From assembly GCF_013364275.1 (NCBI RefSeq), contig NZ_CP054932.1:3472001-3536000 (forward strand): a stretch of DNA of 64,000 bases, read 5' to 3'. This DNA is from Actinomadura sp. NAK00032 (GTDB taxonomy: Bacteria > Actinomycetota > Actinomycetes > Streptosporangiales > Streptosporangiaceae). Positions 17,264 to 26,341 of this stretch are shown piece by piece; within the stretch, counting starts at the first letter, position 1, and each line of letters opens with the position of its first letter. The notes beneath the pieces are model-generated. The model did not search any database. It was not told the DNA's origin and saw only the letters and a program-made list of their open reading frames with translations. The position numbers were made by a program, and so were the translations under genes.

Positions 17264-17276
17264 CGCGCCTCCATGA

Positions 17277-17296
17277 ATAAATGAACGTGCATTTAT
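17277..17296. promoter_or_regulatory. TetR operator ATAAATGAACGTGCATTTAT
   Basis: Perfect 7-bp arms, ATAAATG and CATTTAT, flank AACGTG, and 18 of 20 bases are symmetric. It sits just upstream of the tetR gene and ~67 bp before the divergent membrane protein gene. Its AT-rich composition stands out in this GC-rich DNA. Confidence 0.75.
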
Positions 17297-17362
17297 AAAA
17301 GCATCACAGCTCCGCGGGCACAAGTGCAGTTACGTATCGTGACGATGGGGTAGCCATGTGCA

Positions 17363-18373
17363 ATGAACGGCTCGCCTCAGCCCGAACGCGGTGTGTCCTA
17401 TCCGGTCACCGGGCTGTTCATGGTGGCCGTCTTCCTGCTCGGCGCGGCGTTCATCGCGTCCTACGTGGGCGGGCTCCACGCGCCGCACCCGCACCGGGTG
17501 CCGGTCGCCGTGGTCGGCCCGCCGGACGCCGCCGCCCGCGTCGGCGCCGCGCTGGACCGCCAGGGCGACCAGTTCGACGTGCGCGCCTACCCGACCGCCG
17601 GGGCCGCGCAGCGGGCGATCCGGCACCGCGACGTCTACGGCGCCTACGTGCCGCAGCAGGGCCGGCTGCTCGTCACCACCGCCTTCGGCCCGGCCACCAG
17701 CGGCCTGCTGCGCGGCGCGTTCGCGCAGGTCGCGGCGTCCGGCGGGCAGACCCTCGCGGTGCGGGACGTGGTGCCCGCCGACGCGGGGGACTCCGAGGGG
17801 CTCGTCCCGTTCTACCTGGTGATCGCGTGGATCGTCAGCGGCTACCTGGTCGCCGCGATCGTCGGCCTCTACCGGGGGATGGCGGCCCTGACGCCGCGCG
17901 ACGCCGTCGCCCGCCTGCTGGCCTTCGCGGTGTACTCGGCGGCCGTCGGCGCCGCCGGGACCCTGATCGTGGAGACCGGCTACGGCTACCTGCCCGGCCA
18001 CCCCTGGCTGCTCACGGGCGTCGGCGCCCTGTGCGTGTTCGCCGTCGCGGTCGCGACGGCGGCCGCCGAGAGCCTGCTCGGCATCATCGGGACGGCGCTG
18101 GCGATCCTGGTGTTCGTCGTGCTCGGCAACCCGTCCGCCGGGGGGCCGTGGCCGCTGCAGATGCTGCCGGGATTCTGGCGGGAGGTCGGCCCCTGGCTGC
18201 CCAACTGGGCGGGAACGGAGGCCGTCCGGAACGCCGTCTACTTCGACGGCAACGATCTGACCAGGCCCCTGGTCGTGCTGGCGGTCTGGGCCGTCGCGGG
18301 GATGGTCCTCTTCCTGCTGCTGGCCGGGCGCAGCAACCCGGTGATGCGCTTCCCCGGCCCTCCGGTCGACTGA
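17363..18373 (+). CDS. Membrane protein, YhgE/Pip or DUF3533-like (ABC-2 permease fold)
   Basis: A 336-residue protein: one N-terminal transmembrane helix (about 12-35), an extracellular domain of ~130 residues (VPVAVVGPPDAAARVGAALDR..VYGAYVPQQGRLLVTTAFG), then about five helices to the C-terminus. This order matches the ABC-2/YhgE permease-like fold found in export or secretion accessory proteins, but no ATPase is adjacent. It is divergent from the tetR-SDR operon across the TetR palindrome, so TetR control is likely. Function is unknown. Confidence 0.7.
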   Translation: MNGSPQPERGVSYPVTGLFMVAVFLLGAAFIASYVGGLHAPHPHRVPVAVVGPPDAAARVGAALDRQGDQFDVRAYPTAGAAQRAIRHRDVYGAYVPQQGRLLVTTAFGPATSGLLRGAFAQVAASGGQTLAVRDVVPADAGDSEGLVPFYLVIAWIVSGYLVAAIVGLYRGMAALTPRDAVARLLAFAVYSAAVGAAGTLIVETGYGYLPGHPWLLTGVGALCVFAVAVATAAAESLLGIIGTALAILVFVVLGNPSAGGPWPLQMLPGFWREVGPWLPNWAGTEAVRNAVYFDGNDLTRPLVVLAVWAVAGMVLFLLLAGRSNPVMRFPGPPVD

Positions 18374-19108
18374 TCAGCCGCCCGGCAGGCCGAACCGCAC
18401 CGGCACGCCCGGCGAGTAGAGCACGCTGACCGGCTCGCCCAGCGGCCCCGGCAGCCCCGCGGCCGCCACGAGGTCCTGCTCGCAGCGCAGCAGTGCCGCC
18501 CGGTGCAGCGGCCACCGCGGGTGGACGTTCGGCAGGAACCGCACCCGCCCGAGGACGTCGTTGTGCATGCCCCAGCGCGCGGTGAGGAAATGCTCCAGTT
18601 CGGACGGCTCCTCCACCCGCTCGCCGATCCGCACGTCGATCCGGCTGTAGGCGCCGCGCGGCCCGGGCCACCGCCGCGAGCTGGTGTAGCTGATGACGTC
18701 CTTGCGGGCCCGGACGGACATGCGCGACCACTGGTACGGCATCCGGAACCCCGTCCGCGCGATCGCCACGGGCAGCAGCCGCGAGGCGTCCAGCGAGCGG
18801 AACACCACGCCCCGGCGCCCCTGCGCGTCCACCGAGTACAGCCGCACGTTGGTCTCCGGGAACGTCCCCAGGTACGGGACGCCGGGCAGCCCGAGCCACC
18901 CGACCCGGTCCATCCAGAACGCGACGAGACCGACATACGTGGCCCCGTCCAGCGTGTCGGGCTCGACGCCCTCCGGCAGCAGCGGCGCGACCCGCCGCGG
19001 CTCCACGGCCCAGTGGACGAACGCCAGGTCGAGCCACCACTGGGTGAGCAGCGGCCGGGAGATCACTCCCGGCGCATCGGCCGCGACGGGCTCAGGTACC
19101 ACGGACAC
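18374..19108 (-). CDS. DUF2071 (YqjF-like) protein
   Basis: A 244-residue protein of the DUF2071 family, recognised by the LTQWWLDLAFVHWAVEPRRVAPLLPEG start, GATYVGLVAFWMD, and F-P-E-T-N-V-R-L-Y near residue 83. Family function is not established. The GTG start is preceded at 6 nt by GACGAT (19115-19120), suggesting a leaderless message. Its stop codon abuts the stop of the convergent membrane protein gene (TGATCA). Confidence 0.85.
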   Translation of the reverse strand: MSVVPEPVAADAPGVISRPLLTQWWLDLAFVHWAVEPRRVAPLLPEGVEPDTLDGATYVGLVAFWMDRVGWLGLPGVPYLGTFPETNVRLYSVDAQGRRGVVFRSLDASRLLPVAIARTGFRMPYQWSRMSVRARKDVISYTSSRRWPGPRGAYSRIDVRIGERVEEPSELEHFLTARWGMHNDVLGRVRFLPNVHPRWPLHRAALLRCEQDLVAAAGLPGPLGEPVSVLYSPGVPVRFGLPGG

Positions 19109-19145
19109 GGCGCCATCGTCCCACAGCCCCTCCTTCCGGACCCTT

Positions 19146-19162
19146 GTCAGGGTGCCCCTGAC
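19146..19162. promoter_or_regulatory. Operator-like palindrome 1 (GTCAGGG-tgc-CCCTGAC)
   Basis: A perfect 7-bp inverted repeat with a 3-nt spacer lies between the divergent DUF2071 and ClpX-zinc-finger genes. A second copy starts 27 bp further on. Confidence 0.7.
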
Positions 19163-19172
19163 GGCTTACCCT

Positions 19173-19189
19173 GTCAGGGCAACCCTGAC
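19173..19189. promoter_or_regulatory. Operator-like palindrome 2 (GTCAGGG-caa-CCCTGAC)
   Basis: This is the second copy of the same dyad, ending 14 bp before the ATG at 19204. A TTACCCT stretch (19166-19172) between the copies may hold the -10. Bound protein here would block the promoter or ribosome access. Confidence 0.7.
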
Positions 19190-19203
19190 GAACGGGAGCC
19201 GCC

Positions 19204-19551
19204 ATGACGATCCGATGCACCTTCTGCAACAAGCCGCACAGCGAGGTCGGCCGCATGGTCGCCGGGCCGGGCGTCCACATCTGCAACGAATGCGTGGCCC
19301 TCGCGGACGCGATCATCAAGGAGTACAAGGACAAGCCCGCTGAGCTGCGCCTGCCGCCGTGGGAGTCGCTGGACGACGACCAGATGCTCGACCACATTCC
19401 CCGCGTCGCCGCCGCGATCACGCAGGTCGAGACCGACCTGCGCGAATGGGTCCAGGAGCTGCGCCGGCGCGGCGTCACCTGGACCAGGATCGGCGAGGCC
19501 CTCGGTATCACCCGCCAGTCCGCCTGGGAGCGCTTCTCCGGCGAGGACTGA
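19204..19551 (+). CDS. ClpX-type C4 zinc finger plus helix-turn-helix protein
   Basis: A 115-residue protein. The N-terminus is a ClpX-like zinc finger (Cys5, Cys8, Cys27, Cys30 in [25 protein letters not shown]) without the ClpX ATPase. The C-terminus has a helix-turn-helix ([30 protein letters not shown]). It probably binds DNA and may bind protein partners through the zinc finger. The two tandem palindromes just upstream make autoregulation plausible. The ATG at 19204 has GGGAG upstream. Confidence 0.8.
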   Translation: MTIRCTFCNKPHSEVGRMVAGPGVHICNECVALADAIIKEYKDKPAELRLPPWESLDDDQMLDHIPRVAAAITQVETDLREWVQELRRRGVTWTRIGEALGITRQSAWERFSGED

Positions 19552-19553
19552 GA

Positions 19554-20561
19554 TCAGGGCCGCAGCTCGACGATGGACCGCGAGCCGCCCGGCGTGACCG
19601 GCCCGGCGCGCAGCCCGGCCGACGCGGCCAGCTCGGCGAGTTCGGCCAGCGTGCGCTCCCGGCCCCGGACGTAGCAGAGCATCCGCAGGTCGCCCTCGGT
19701 GTCCGGCGCGCCGCCCCGGGAGTCGGCGACGTGGTCCACGACGAGCACCCTCCCGGTGCCCGCGGCGGCGTCGGCGCACCGCCGCAGGATGCGGCGGGCC
19801 TCACCGTCGTCCCAGTCGTGCAGGACGCCGGAGAGCACGTACCCGCCCGCCCCGGCGGGCAGCGCGTCGAAGAAGCTCCCGGCCCGCGCGTCGGCCCGGT
19901 CGCCCAGACCGGCCTCGGCGATGGCCTCCTCGGCCCGCGCGACCGGCCCGGCCAGGTCGACCACGGTCCCGCGCAGCTCCGGATGGGCGCGCAGGAGGGC
20001 GATCAGCAGGCTGCCGTTGCCGCCGCCCACGTCGACCACGCGGCCCAGGTCGCCCCACGGGTAGGCCGCCGCTATGGCGGGCCCCTCCGCCGCGAGCCGG
20101 TCGCCCATCAGCGCGTCGAACGACGCCGCCCGCCCGGCGTCGGCGGACAGGTCTTCCCAGTACCCGCGGCCGAACCTTCGGGGGAAAGCGGGCTCACCGG
20201 TGCGGACGGTGTGCAGCAGTTCGACGAAGCACAGTTCGGCGCGCCCGATGGAACCCTCCAGATCGAGCAGGGCCCGCATGCGCTCGGGGTGGTCGTCCCG
20301 CAGGCGCTCGCCCAGCTCCGTCAGGCCGTAGGCGCCGTCACCCTCGGGAGCCAGCACGCCGGCGGTCACCAGATGCCTCATCACCCGGCCGAGCGCGTCC
20401 GGCTCGGCGTCCACCGCCGCGGCGAGCGCCGCCGGAGTGCGCCGCCCGGCGGCGATGTGATCGGCCAGCCGCAGCGTCGCCGCCACCCGGATCGCCATCG
20501 GAGTCACCAGATCGGCGGCGGCCCACAACCGCCCGCCCCACCGCTCCTCGTCCGCGGCCAT
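19554..20561 (-). CDS. SAM-dependent O-methyltransferase (dimerisation domain type)
   Basis: A 335-residue class I methyltransferase of the plant/actinomycete O-methyltransferase group. The N-terminal winged-helix dimerisation domain (about residues 15-95) is followed by the SAM site VVDVGGGNGSLL and the later LSGVLHDWDD segment with the catalytic-type His. This family usually methylates hydroxyls of natural products; the substrate is unknown and no biosynthetic cluster surrounds it. The ATG at 20561 is supported by a GAGGAGG ribosome site. Confidence 0.87.
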   Translation of the reverse strand: MAADEERWGGRLWAAADLVTPMAIRVAATLRLADHIAAGRRTPAALAAAVDAEPDALGRVMRHLVTAGVLAPEGDGAYGLTELGERLRDDHPERMRALLDLEGSIGRAELCFVELLHTVRTGEPAFPRRFGRGYWEDLSADAGRAASFDALMGDRLAAEGPAIAAAYPWGDLGRVVDVGGGNGSLLIALLRAHPELRGTVVDLAGPVARAEEAIAEAGLGDRADARAGSFFDALPAGAGGYVLSGVLHDWDDGEARRILRRCADAAAGTGRVLVVDHVADSRGGAPDTEGDLRMLCYVRGRERTLAELAELAASAGLRAGPVTPGGSRSIVELRP

Positions 20562-20682
20562 GGCGCCTCCTCGACGGTCGTCCGGTCCCGCATCGGCAAC
20601 CCTGGCACCGCCCCGCCCACGCCGTCCACGGCGGCGCGCGTTCGACGAGATCCCGGCGGGGAGGGCGCGGTACATTCCGACC

Positions 20683-22182
20683 GTGAGCTGGGACCGTGAA
20701 GGGGTGCTGGCGGGCCGGTACCGCAACCTCGGCCGGATCGGGCAGGGCGGGATGGGCGCGGTGTGGCGGGCCCATGACGCCGATCTCGACCGCGAGGTCG
20801 CCATCAAGGAACTGCGGGTTCCCGAGCAGGTCACCGAGCAGGAGCGCGCGGTCTGGTACGCGCGGATGGAGCGCGAGGCGCGGGCCGCCGCCCGGCTGCG
20901 GCACCCGGCCATCGTCACCGTCTACGACCGGGTCATGGGCGAGGACGGCCGCCCGTGGATCGTGATGGAGCTGATCCAGGGGCGGTCGCTGGAGCGGCTG
21001 CTGGCCGAACGAGGGCGGTTGTCGGCGCGGCAGGTGGCCGGAATCGGCCTCGCGATGCTGGACGCGCTGTCGGCCGCGCACGCGCAGGGCGTCGTGCACC
21101 GCGACGTCAAACCGGCCAACGTGCTCCTGGAGGGGGAGCGAGTCGTCCTGACCGACTTCGGCATCGCCGCGGTGGAGGGCGACGCCACGCTCACCCGTTC
21201 GGGCGCGGTGCTGGGGACGCCCGCCTACATGTCCCCCGAGCAGGTGCGCGGCGAGACCACCACTCCCGCCTCCGACCTGTGGTCGTTGGGCGCGACGCTG
21301 TACGCGGCGGTGGAGGGCCGTCCGCCGTTCACCGCCCCCACCCACGGGGCCCTGTTCATCGCCATCGCCACCCGGGAGCCGCCCCCGCCCGCGTGCGGCG
21401 GGCCGCTCGCGCTCCTCCTGACCGGCCTGCTCCGCAAAGACCCCGCCGCCCGGCCGTCTCCGGCGCACGCCCGCGAGTTGCTCGCCGCCGCGGCCGACGG
21501 CGGCGAACCGCCTCCCGCTCCGGCCCGCCCGTCCGCTCCGGGGCCCGCGCGCGACCGCGCCCGCCCGGTCGCCGTCCGGGGCGCTCTCGCCTGCGCCTGG
21601 ACGGCGGTCGCCGGCACCCTCCTGCTGCCGTTCGAGATCGGTGACGGGATGGGAGGGAAGGTCGTGCTGGAGGAGGGCCCGTACTGGCTGATGGGGCTGC
21701 TGGTGGTCCTGATCGCCCTCTCGGCGTGGCTGTGGACCCTTCCGCACCGGCCCGTGCCCGCCCTGGCCTGCGTGGTCGTCGTCGACCTCGCGGCCCTGCT
21801 CGCGGCGCCGGTGGGGCGGCTCCCCATCGCGTCGCAGTACGTGCTGTTCTCCGGGACCGCCGAGGTCGGGTACGGCACGGCCTTCGCCTGGCTGGCGGGA
21901 GCGGCGGCGCTCATGCTCGCCTTCACGGCGGTGAACGGGCCGCCGGCCGCCGGAACGCCGTCTCGCAGGCCGCTCGGGGCGCTGCTCGGACCGGTCGTCG
22001 TCCTTGAAGGCCTGGCCGCGGTGCTGTGGCCGGTGCTCGCCTTCGGGGCCATGGGCAAGTCGATCAACCTGGCCCCGCTCACCGTCGACTTCGTCGACAC
22101 GTGGATGCTCGTGGCCGCGCTCGCCCTCATGGGACTGGCCTGGACCACCGCCCACATCGTCCTTCACGCCAGACGGGTCTGA
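20683..22182 (+). CDS. Transmembrane serine/threonine protein kinase (PknB-like domain)
   Basis: A 499-residue kinase. The catalytic domain spans residues ~10-265: glycine loop GRIGQGGMGAV, Lys42 in VAIKEL, HRDVKPAN at 139-146, DFG at 158-160 and YMSPEQ. After a Pro/Ala-rich linker come about six transmembrane helices instead of the usual single helix with PASTA domains, so it may sense something in the membrane. The GTG at 20683 follows TACATT by 6 nt (leaderless). The adjacent convergent gene encodes a large membrane-anchored binding protein, a possible partner. Confidence 0.9.
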   Translation: MSWDREGVLAGRYRNLGRIGQGGMGAVWRAHDADLDREVAIKELRVPEQVTEQERAVWYARMEREARAAARLRHPAIVTVYDRVMGEDGRPWIVMELIQGRSLERLLAERGRLSARQVAGIGLAMLDALSAAHAQGVVHRDVKPANVLLEGERVVLTDFGIAAVEGDATLTRSGAVLGTPAYMSPEQVRGETTTPASDLWSLGATLYAAVEGRPPFTAPTHGALFIAIATREPPPPACGGPLALLLTGLLRKDPAARPSPAHARELLAAAADGGEPPPAPARPSAPGPARDRARPVAVRGALACAWTAVAGTLLLPFEIGDGMGGKVVLEEGPYWLMGLLVVLIALSAWLWTLPHRPVPALACVVVVDLAALLAAPVGRLPIASQYVLFSGTAEVGYGTAFAWLAGAAALMLAFTAVNGPPAAGTPSRRPLGALLGPVVVLEGLAAVLWPVLAFGAMGKSINLAPLTVDFVDTWMLVAALALMGLAWTTAHIVLHARRV

Positions 22183-22191
22183 ACTGGAAGA

Positions 22192-22205
22192 GACCGCCGG
22201 CGGTC
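22192..22205. terminator. Perfect palindrome GACCGCCGGCGGTC between convergent genes
   Basis: A 14-bp perfect palindrome fills the 24-bp gap between the kinase stop and the stop of the large minus-strand gene, and may end transcription in both directions. Confidence 0.45.
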
Positions 22206-22206
22206 C

Positions 22207-25056
22207 TCAGCGGGGGCAGGGCTTCAGGCCCGGGGCCGGGACGCCGCCGTTCAGGCGGCCGCAGATGGGGGCGGCGACCGGGGTGCCGTCCCGCAGCGTG
22301 ACCTTGATCATGGTGAGGCCGCGGTCGCCGGGGCCGTTCACCTCGTGCCGGTCGCCGCGGAAGTCGATGTCGCCGGTCGCGGCGTTGCGGACGTACAGGT
22401 GGCGCAGCTCCAGCAGGACGGCGCCGGACGTCACCGAGCGGCTGCCCGCCACCGGCGCGGATCCGGCGGCGGTGAGGCCGAGGCCCGCGAAGGCGTTCTG
22501 CGCAGCCTGGCCGAGGGCCACGACGGCGTCGTAGGTCAGGGCCATCTGCCCGTCCACCAGCAGCGGTTCGTCGGGGCGGACGCGGGGGCCGCCGATGCCG
22601 AGCAGGTTGCGGGCGAGCAGGAAGAACCCGTTGGTCTGGTCGGCGTCCCCGGCGATCAGGAACGGCAGGTGGACGAAGGCGGTGTGGTAGACGACGGTGT
22701 TCGCCGGTATCGGGACCTCGTGCGGGCCGGTGCCGAACCGGGTCTTGGTCACGTCGTCGCCGGCCATCAGGACGAGGTGGCGCCGGGTGCAGCCGCCCTG
22801 GACGAGCCCGTTCATCAGGCCGGGGAGGTCCTCGGAGCGTCCGGCGAAGTAGACGAACGGGGCGGCGGCGCTCTCGCAGTTCCGCTTCACCTTGTCGGCG
22901 ATGTCGTCGGTGTCGGTATAGACGACGCGGTCGACGGTGCGGGGCGCGAGCGCGCGGGCGACGTCGTCGGCGATCTCGCGGCTGTAGGCGTCCCTGGACG
23001 GGCCGGGCGCGCGGTGGACGAGCATCAGCCGGGAGATCGGCCTGCCGCGCAGCTCGGCGCGGACGGCGGCGCGGGTCGCGGCGGCCTCGTCGAAGTCGGT
23101 CGAGGCGAGCCCGTAGTAGTGCGGCAGCGCCGGGAGGCGGTCGGAGGAGTTGACGGTGTTGACGACGGGCAGCCCGGCGGCGATCAGCCGTTCGATGGCC
23201 GCGCGGGAGTGGTCGGTGTTGCGCCCGAACCCGGCGACGCCGACGAGGGTGGGGTCGCGGTGGGCGATGTCGAGGATGCGGTCGGCGGTCTCGGCGGAGA
23301 ACAGCATGTTCTGCCCGGTGTTGGCGGGCAGCAGCCGCACCTTGAGGGGGTTGCCGACCTCGCCGGGCTGGCCGGAGCGGTTGTTGCGCATCTGGGCGAG
23401 GTGTGCGCCGGCGAGTTCGCGGATGCTGCTCACGGTCAGGTCGCTCTGCCCGGGGCTGGCGGTGAAGATGCCGGCGTAGACGATGGTGACGTAGGGCTTG
23501 CGGGAGTCGAGGACGGCCTGGTTCTCGTCCTCGACGCGCCGCTGGAGGTCGGCGAGGGTGAGCCGGGAGCCGGTGTTGCGGGGGGACGGGCGGCGCCGCT
23601 CCCCGTCCAGCCCGATGCTGTCGCGGCCGCGCTCGAACCGGACGCCGTGCGTGGAGACGCCGACGCATTCGCGGCTGCCGTCGCCGTTGGTCTGGATGCG
23701 GGTGTCGCCGTTCCAGTCGACGGGGAACCCGACGCTGCAGTAGGTGGAGCGCAGGCTGGTCTGCGCGTAGACCAGGACGAGCGCGAGCGCCAGCACGGCG
23801 GCGGCGAGGCTGCGCCACGACCACAGCCACGTCCAGCGGGGGCGGCGCCGCACGGTGAACTCGTCGGGGCGCTCGGCGGCGGGGTCGCCGGTGACCGGGA
23901 TCCGCAGCAGGTAGGGCAGCGGCACCGACTCGCTCGGGCCCTGCGCGGTGCCGAGCGAGGAGCGCCACCGCTCGTACCGCTCGCGGGGGTCGCCGCCGGG
24001 GGCGGGGCCGCCGAGTTCGTCGCGGGTGGCGGCGTCGACGGAGGCGATGACGATCAGCGGGTGGAACTCGCTGCGCCGCGCCCGGATGTCGCTGATCGCC
24101 GACAGCACGGCGAGCCCGCCGTTGTGCCGCCGGGCCCCGGCCAGGAACACCACGGGCGGGGACGGGCGCTTGAAGCCGCGCAGGTCGGGCGCGGACCGCC
24201 GGTGCTGGTCGCGCAGGTCCTCCAGCAGCGCGAACGTCTTGATCTGGAGCAGGAACCGGGCCGCGTCGGGCTTGGTGAGCCGCTCGCACACCCGGTGCAG
24301 GCGGCCCTCGAAGCCGAGGTCGTCGCCGCCGTCCTCGCCGTCGCCGAGGACGGCGAAGAACGACGTCCGGGCGAACCAGCGGTACCGGCCGCCGAACCCG
24401 AACGCGGACAGGACGGGCAGCCAGATCCGCCGGGTCGAGATCCCCGCGATGACCAGCAGGACGGCGGCGAGGCAGGCCGCCGCGGTGAGCAGGATGAGGC
24501 TCGGCGTCTGCTCGGCGATGCCGCCGGCCAGCACGGCGATCATGGCGACGAGGGAGCCGCCGACGGTCGTCCACCAGCCGGGGGCGCGCAGCGGCCCGTT
24601 CTGCCAGCGGAACAGCCGGGCGTGCTCGTTCCAGCGGTCGACGGCGGCGACGGGGGAGCGCCGGTACGGGGGCGGGGCGGCGGACCCGTCCGGGCCGGGT
24701 TCGGCGGCGGCGGCCTGGATCGTCCGGACGAGGTCGGAGCGGGGGAAGCGCAGCCGGCCGAACGGCGACCGGGTGTGGGTCCAGGTCAGCGGCTGGGAGA
24801 CCGCGTCGACCAACGCGATCGCCGCGGCCTCCGCGCCGCCGCCCGGGAGTTCGGGGGAGATCGCGGGCAGGCCGGTCTCGGCGGCGAACCGCTTCAGCTC
24901 GTCGAGGTGCCGGCCGGGCGCGTCCGGGTCGCCGGCCGGCTCCAGGACGATGACCGGGTACGGGCGCGAGTCCAGCCGCCAGGGCAGCCGCCCGGACATC
25001 CAGTCGAACAGCGCGAACAGGCCGCGTCCGGACTCGGTGGGTCGGGGGTTGCCCAC
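22207..25056 (-). CDS. Large membrane-anchored protein with extracellular substrate-binding-like domain
   Basis: A 949-residue protein of unknown function. Residues 1-160 are cytoplasmic; PYPVIVLEP near residue 33 looks like the first strand of a degenerate P-loop domain with no GKS. Two helices follow at ~165-206. A second cytoplasmic block (210-405) has VVFLAGARRHNGGLAVLSAISD and LIVIASVD. A third helix lies at ~410-431. Residues ~432-949 are extracellular, with two cysteines just after the membrane (YCS, ECVG), and resemble type-1 periplasmic-binding (ANF-receptor) folds: VTIVYAGIF, VVNTVNSSDRLPALPHYYGLASTD. GTG at 25056 was chosen for its GGGAAGG site. Confidence 0.75.
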   Translation of the reverse strand: MGNPRPTESGRGLFALFDWMSGRLPWRLDSRPYPVIVLEPAGDPDAPGRHLDELKRFAAETGLPAISPELPGGGAEAAAIALVDAVSQPLTWTHTRSPFGRLRFPRSDLVRTIQAAAAEPGPDGSAAPPPYRRSPVAAVDRWNEHARLFRWQNGPLRAPGWWTTVGGSLVAMIAVLAGGIAEQTPSLILLTAAACLAAVLLVIAGISTRRIWLPVLSAFGFGGRYRWFARTSFFAVLGDGEDGGDDLGFEGRLHRVCERLTKPDAARFLLQIKTFALLEDLRDQHRRSAPDLRGFKRPSPPVVFLAGARRHNGGLAVLSAISDIRARRSEFHPLIVIASVDAATRDELGGPAPGGDPRERYERWRSSLGTAQGPSESVPLPYLLRIPVTGDPAAERPDEFTVRRRPRWTWLWSWRSLAAAVLALALVLVYAQTSLRSTYCSVGFPVDWNGDTRIQTNGDGSRECVGVSTHGVRFERGRDSIGLDGERRRPSPRNTGSRLTLADLQRRVEDENQAVLDSRKPYVTIVYAGIFTASPGQSDLTVSSIRELAGAHLAQMRNNRSGQPGEVGNPLKVRLLPANTGQNMLFSAETADRILDIAHRDPTLVGVAGFGRNTDHSRAAIERLIAAGLPVVNTVNSSDRLPALPHYYGLASTDFDEAAATRAAVRAELRGRPISRLMLVHRAPGPSRDAYSREIADDVARALAPRTVDRVVYTDTDDIADKVKRNCESAAAPFVYFAGRSEDLPGLMNGLVQGGCTRRHLVLMAGDDVTKTRFGTGPHEVPIPANTVVYHTAFVHLPFLIAGDADQTNGFFLLARNLLGIGGPRVRPDEPLLVDGQMALTYDAVVALGQAAQNAFAGLGLTAAGSAPVAGSRSVTSGAVLLELRHLYVRNAATGDIDFRGDRHEVNGPGDRGLTMIKVTLRDGTPVAAPICGRLNGGVPAPGLKPCPR

Positions 25057-25189
25057 GGCTCGCCTTCCCAGGGATCTTGTGTCGGTGGGAAGCGTAGGGC
25101 CGTGACCAGCGTGACGCCATGGCGTGATGACCGAATCACCCCATGACGTCACGTCCGGTTTCGGTCGATCGGTCCTCGTCCGTGATGCG

Positions 25190-26326
25190 TCAGTCCTCGC
25201 CCGTGATGCGGTTGAGGCGCTCCACGGCGTCCGCGAAGTCCTGGACCATGTCGTAGACGACCTGGCGGGCGGGCCTGACGGTGTTCATCAGGCCGACGCA
25301 CTGGCCGACGAAGTAGTTGGCGAGCGCGCGGGCGCCGGGGTTTCCGGACTCGGCCACCTTGGTGATCTGCCGCATCGCGCCCTCGGCGATGATCATCTGC
25401 AGCGGCATGCCGAGCGGGCCGGGGCTCGCGGGGCCCTCCCACTCCTCGGTCCAGGCGGAGCGCAGCTGCCGGGCGGGCTTGCCGGTGCGCGACCGCGACC
25501 GGATCGTGTCGCGGGACGTGGCGGCGAGCATCTTCTCCTTGACGGCCGGGGACGTCTCCGCCTCCTCCGTGGTGAGCCACACCGAGCCGCACCAGACGCC
25601 GGACGCGCCGAGGGCCAGGGCGGCGGCCATCTGCCGGCCCGTGGCGATGCCGCCCGCCGCGAGGACAGGCACCGGCGCGACCGTGTCGACGACCTCGGGG
25701 ACGAGCACCATCGTGGAGATCTCGCCGGTGTGCCCGCCGGCCTCGCCGCCCTGCGCGATGATCAGGTCGGCGCCCGCGGCGACCTGGCGGCGGGCGTGCT
25801 CGGATGTCCCGACCAGCGCGGCGACGGGGACGCCCGCCTCCCGCGCCTTGTCGACCATGAGCGGGGGAGGGGTGCCGAGGGCGCTGGCGATGAGCCCGAT
25901 GGGGTGCGCGAGCGACACGTCGATCAGCTCGGTGGCGCCCTTCGCGGTGACCTGCGCGCCGCCGCGCGTGTTGGAGCGCCTGGCCTTGTCGAAGTCGGGC
26001 AGCGGCACGTCGTACTTCTGGAACAGGCCGGTGAGGAACGTCCAGTGCTCGTCCGGGACCGCGGCGAGCAGGGCGTCGAGGCCGCCGCCGCCCTCCGCCG
26101 CCTTGTCGATCTTGCCGGGGACCAGCACGTCCACGCCGTAGGGGCGGCCGTGCACGTGGTCGTCGATCCAGCGCAGCTCCTCCTCCAGCCGGTCGGGGGT
26201 GTAGGCGACGGCCCCGAGGACGCCGAAGCCGCCGGCGTTGGTGACGGCGGCGACGACGTCGCGGCAGTGGCTGAAGGCGAACAGCGGGAACTCGATGCCG
26301 AATCGCGTGCAGACCTCGGTGTTCAT
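25190..26326 (-). CDS. Nitronate monooxygenase / 2-nitropropane dioxygenase-like flavoenzyme
   Basis: A 378-residue FMN-dependent TIM barrel. Markers are FPLFAFSHCRDVVAAVTNAGGFGVLG at the N-terminus, LIIAQGGEAGGHTG with the conserved His, VPVLAAGGIATGRQMAAALALGA and GVWCGSVWL. Family members oxidise nitronates or act as flavin enoyl-reductase-like enzymes. A leaderless promoter is likely (TAGCGT 7 nt upstream). A 21-bp palindrome at -35 matches one upstream of the neighbouring thiolase gene, so the three genes are probably co-regulated, perhaps in acyl-CoA or sterol-like catabolism. Confidence 0.88.
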   Translation of the reverse strand: MNTEVCTRFGIEFPLFAFSHCRDVVAAVTNAGGFGVLGAVAYTPDRLEEELRWIDDHVHGRPYGVDVLVPGKIDKAAEGGGGLDALLAAVPDEHWTFLTGLFQKYDVPLPDFDKARRSNTRGGAQVTAKGATELIDVSLAHPIGLIASALGTPPPLMVDKAREAGVPVAALVGTSEHARRQVAAGADLIIAQGGEAGGHTGEISTMVLVPEVVDTVAPVPVLAAGGIATGRQMAAALALGASGVWCGSVWLTTEEAETSPAVKEKMLAATSRDTIRSRSRTGKPARQLRSAWTEEWEGPASPGPLGMPLQMIIAEGAMRQITKVAESGNPGARALANYFVGQCVGLMNTVRPARQVVYDMVQDFADAVERLNRITGED

Positions 26327-26341
26327 GGCCCCGACGCTAAC

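Noticed and set aside
22127..25152. Long open frames on both strands overlapping the 949-residue gene
   Set aside because: Only the frame ending at 22207 has membrane helices and binding-protein motifs; the others are Arg/Pro/Ala-rich shadows.
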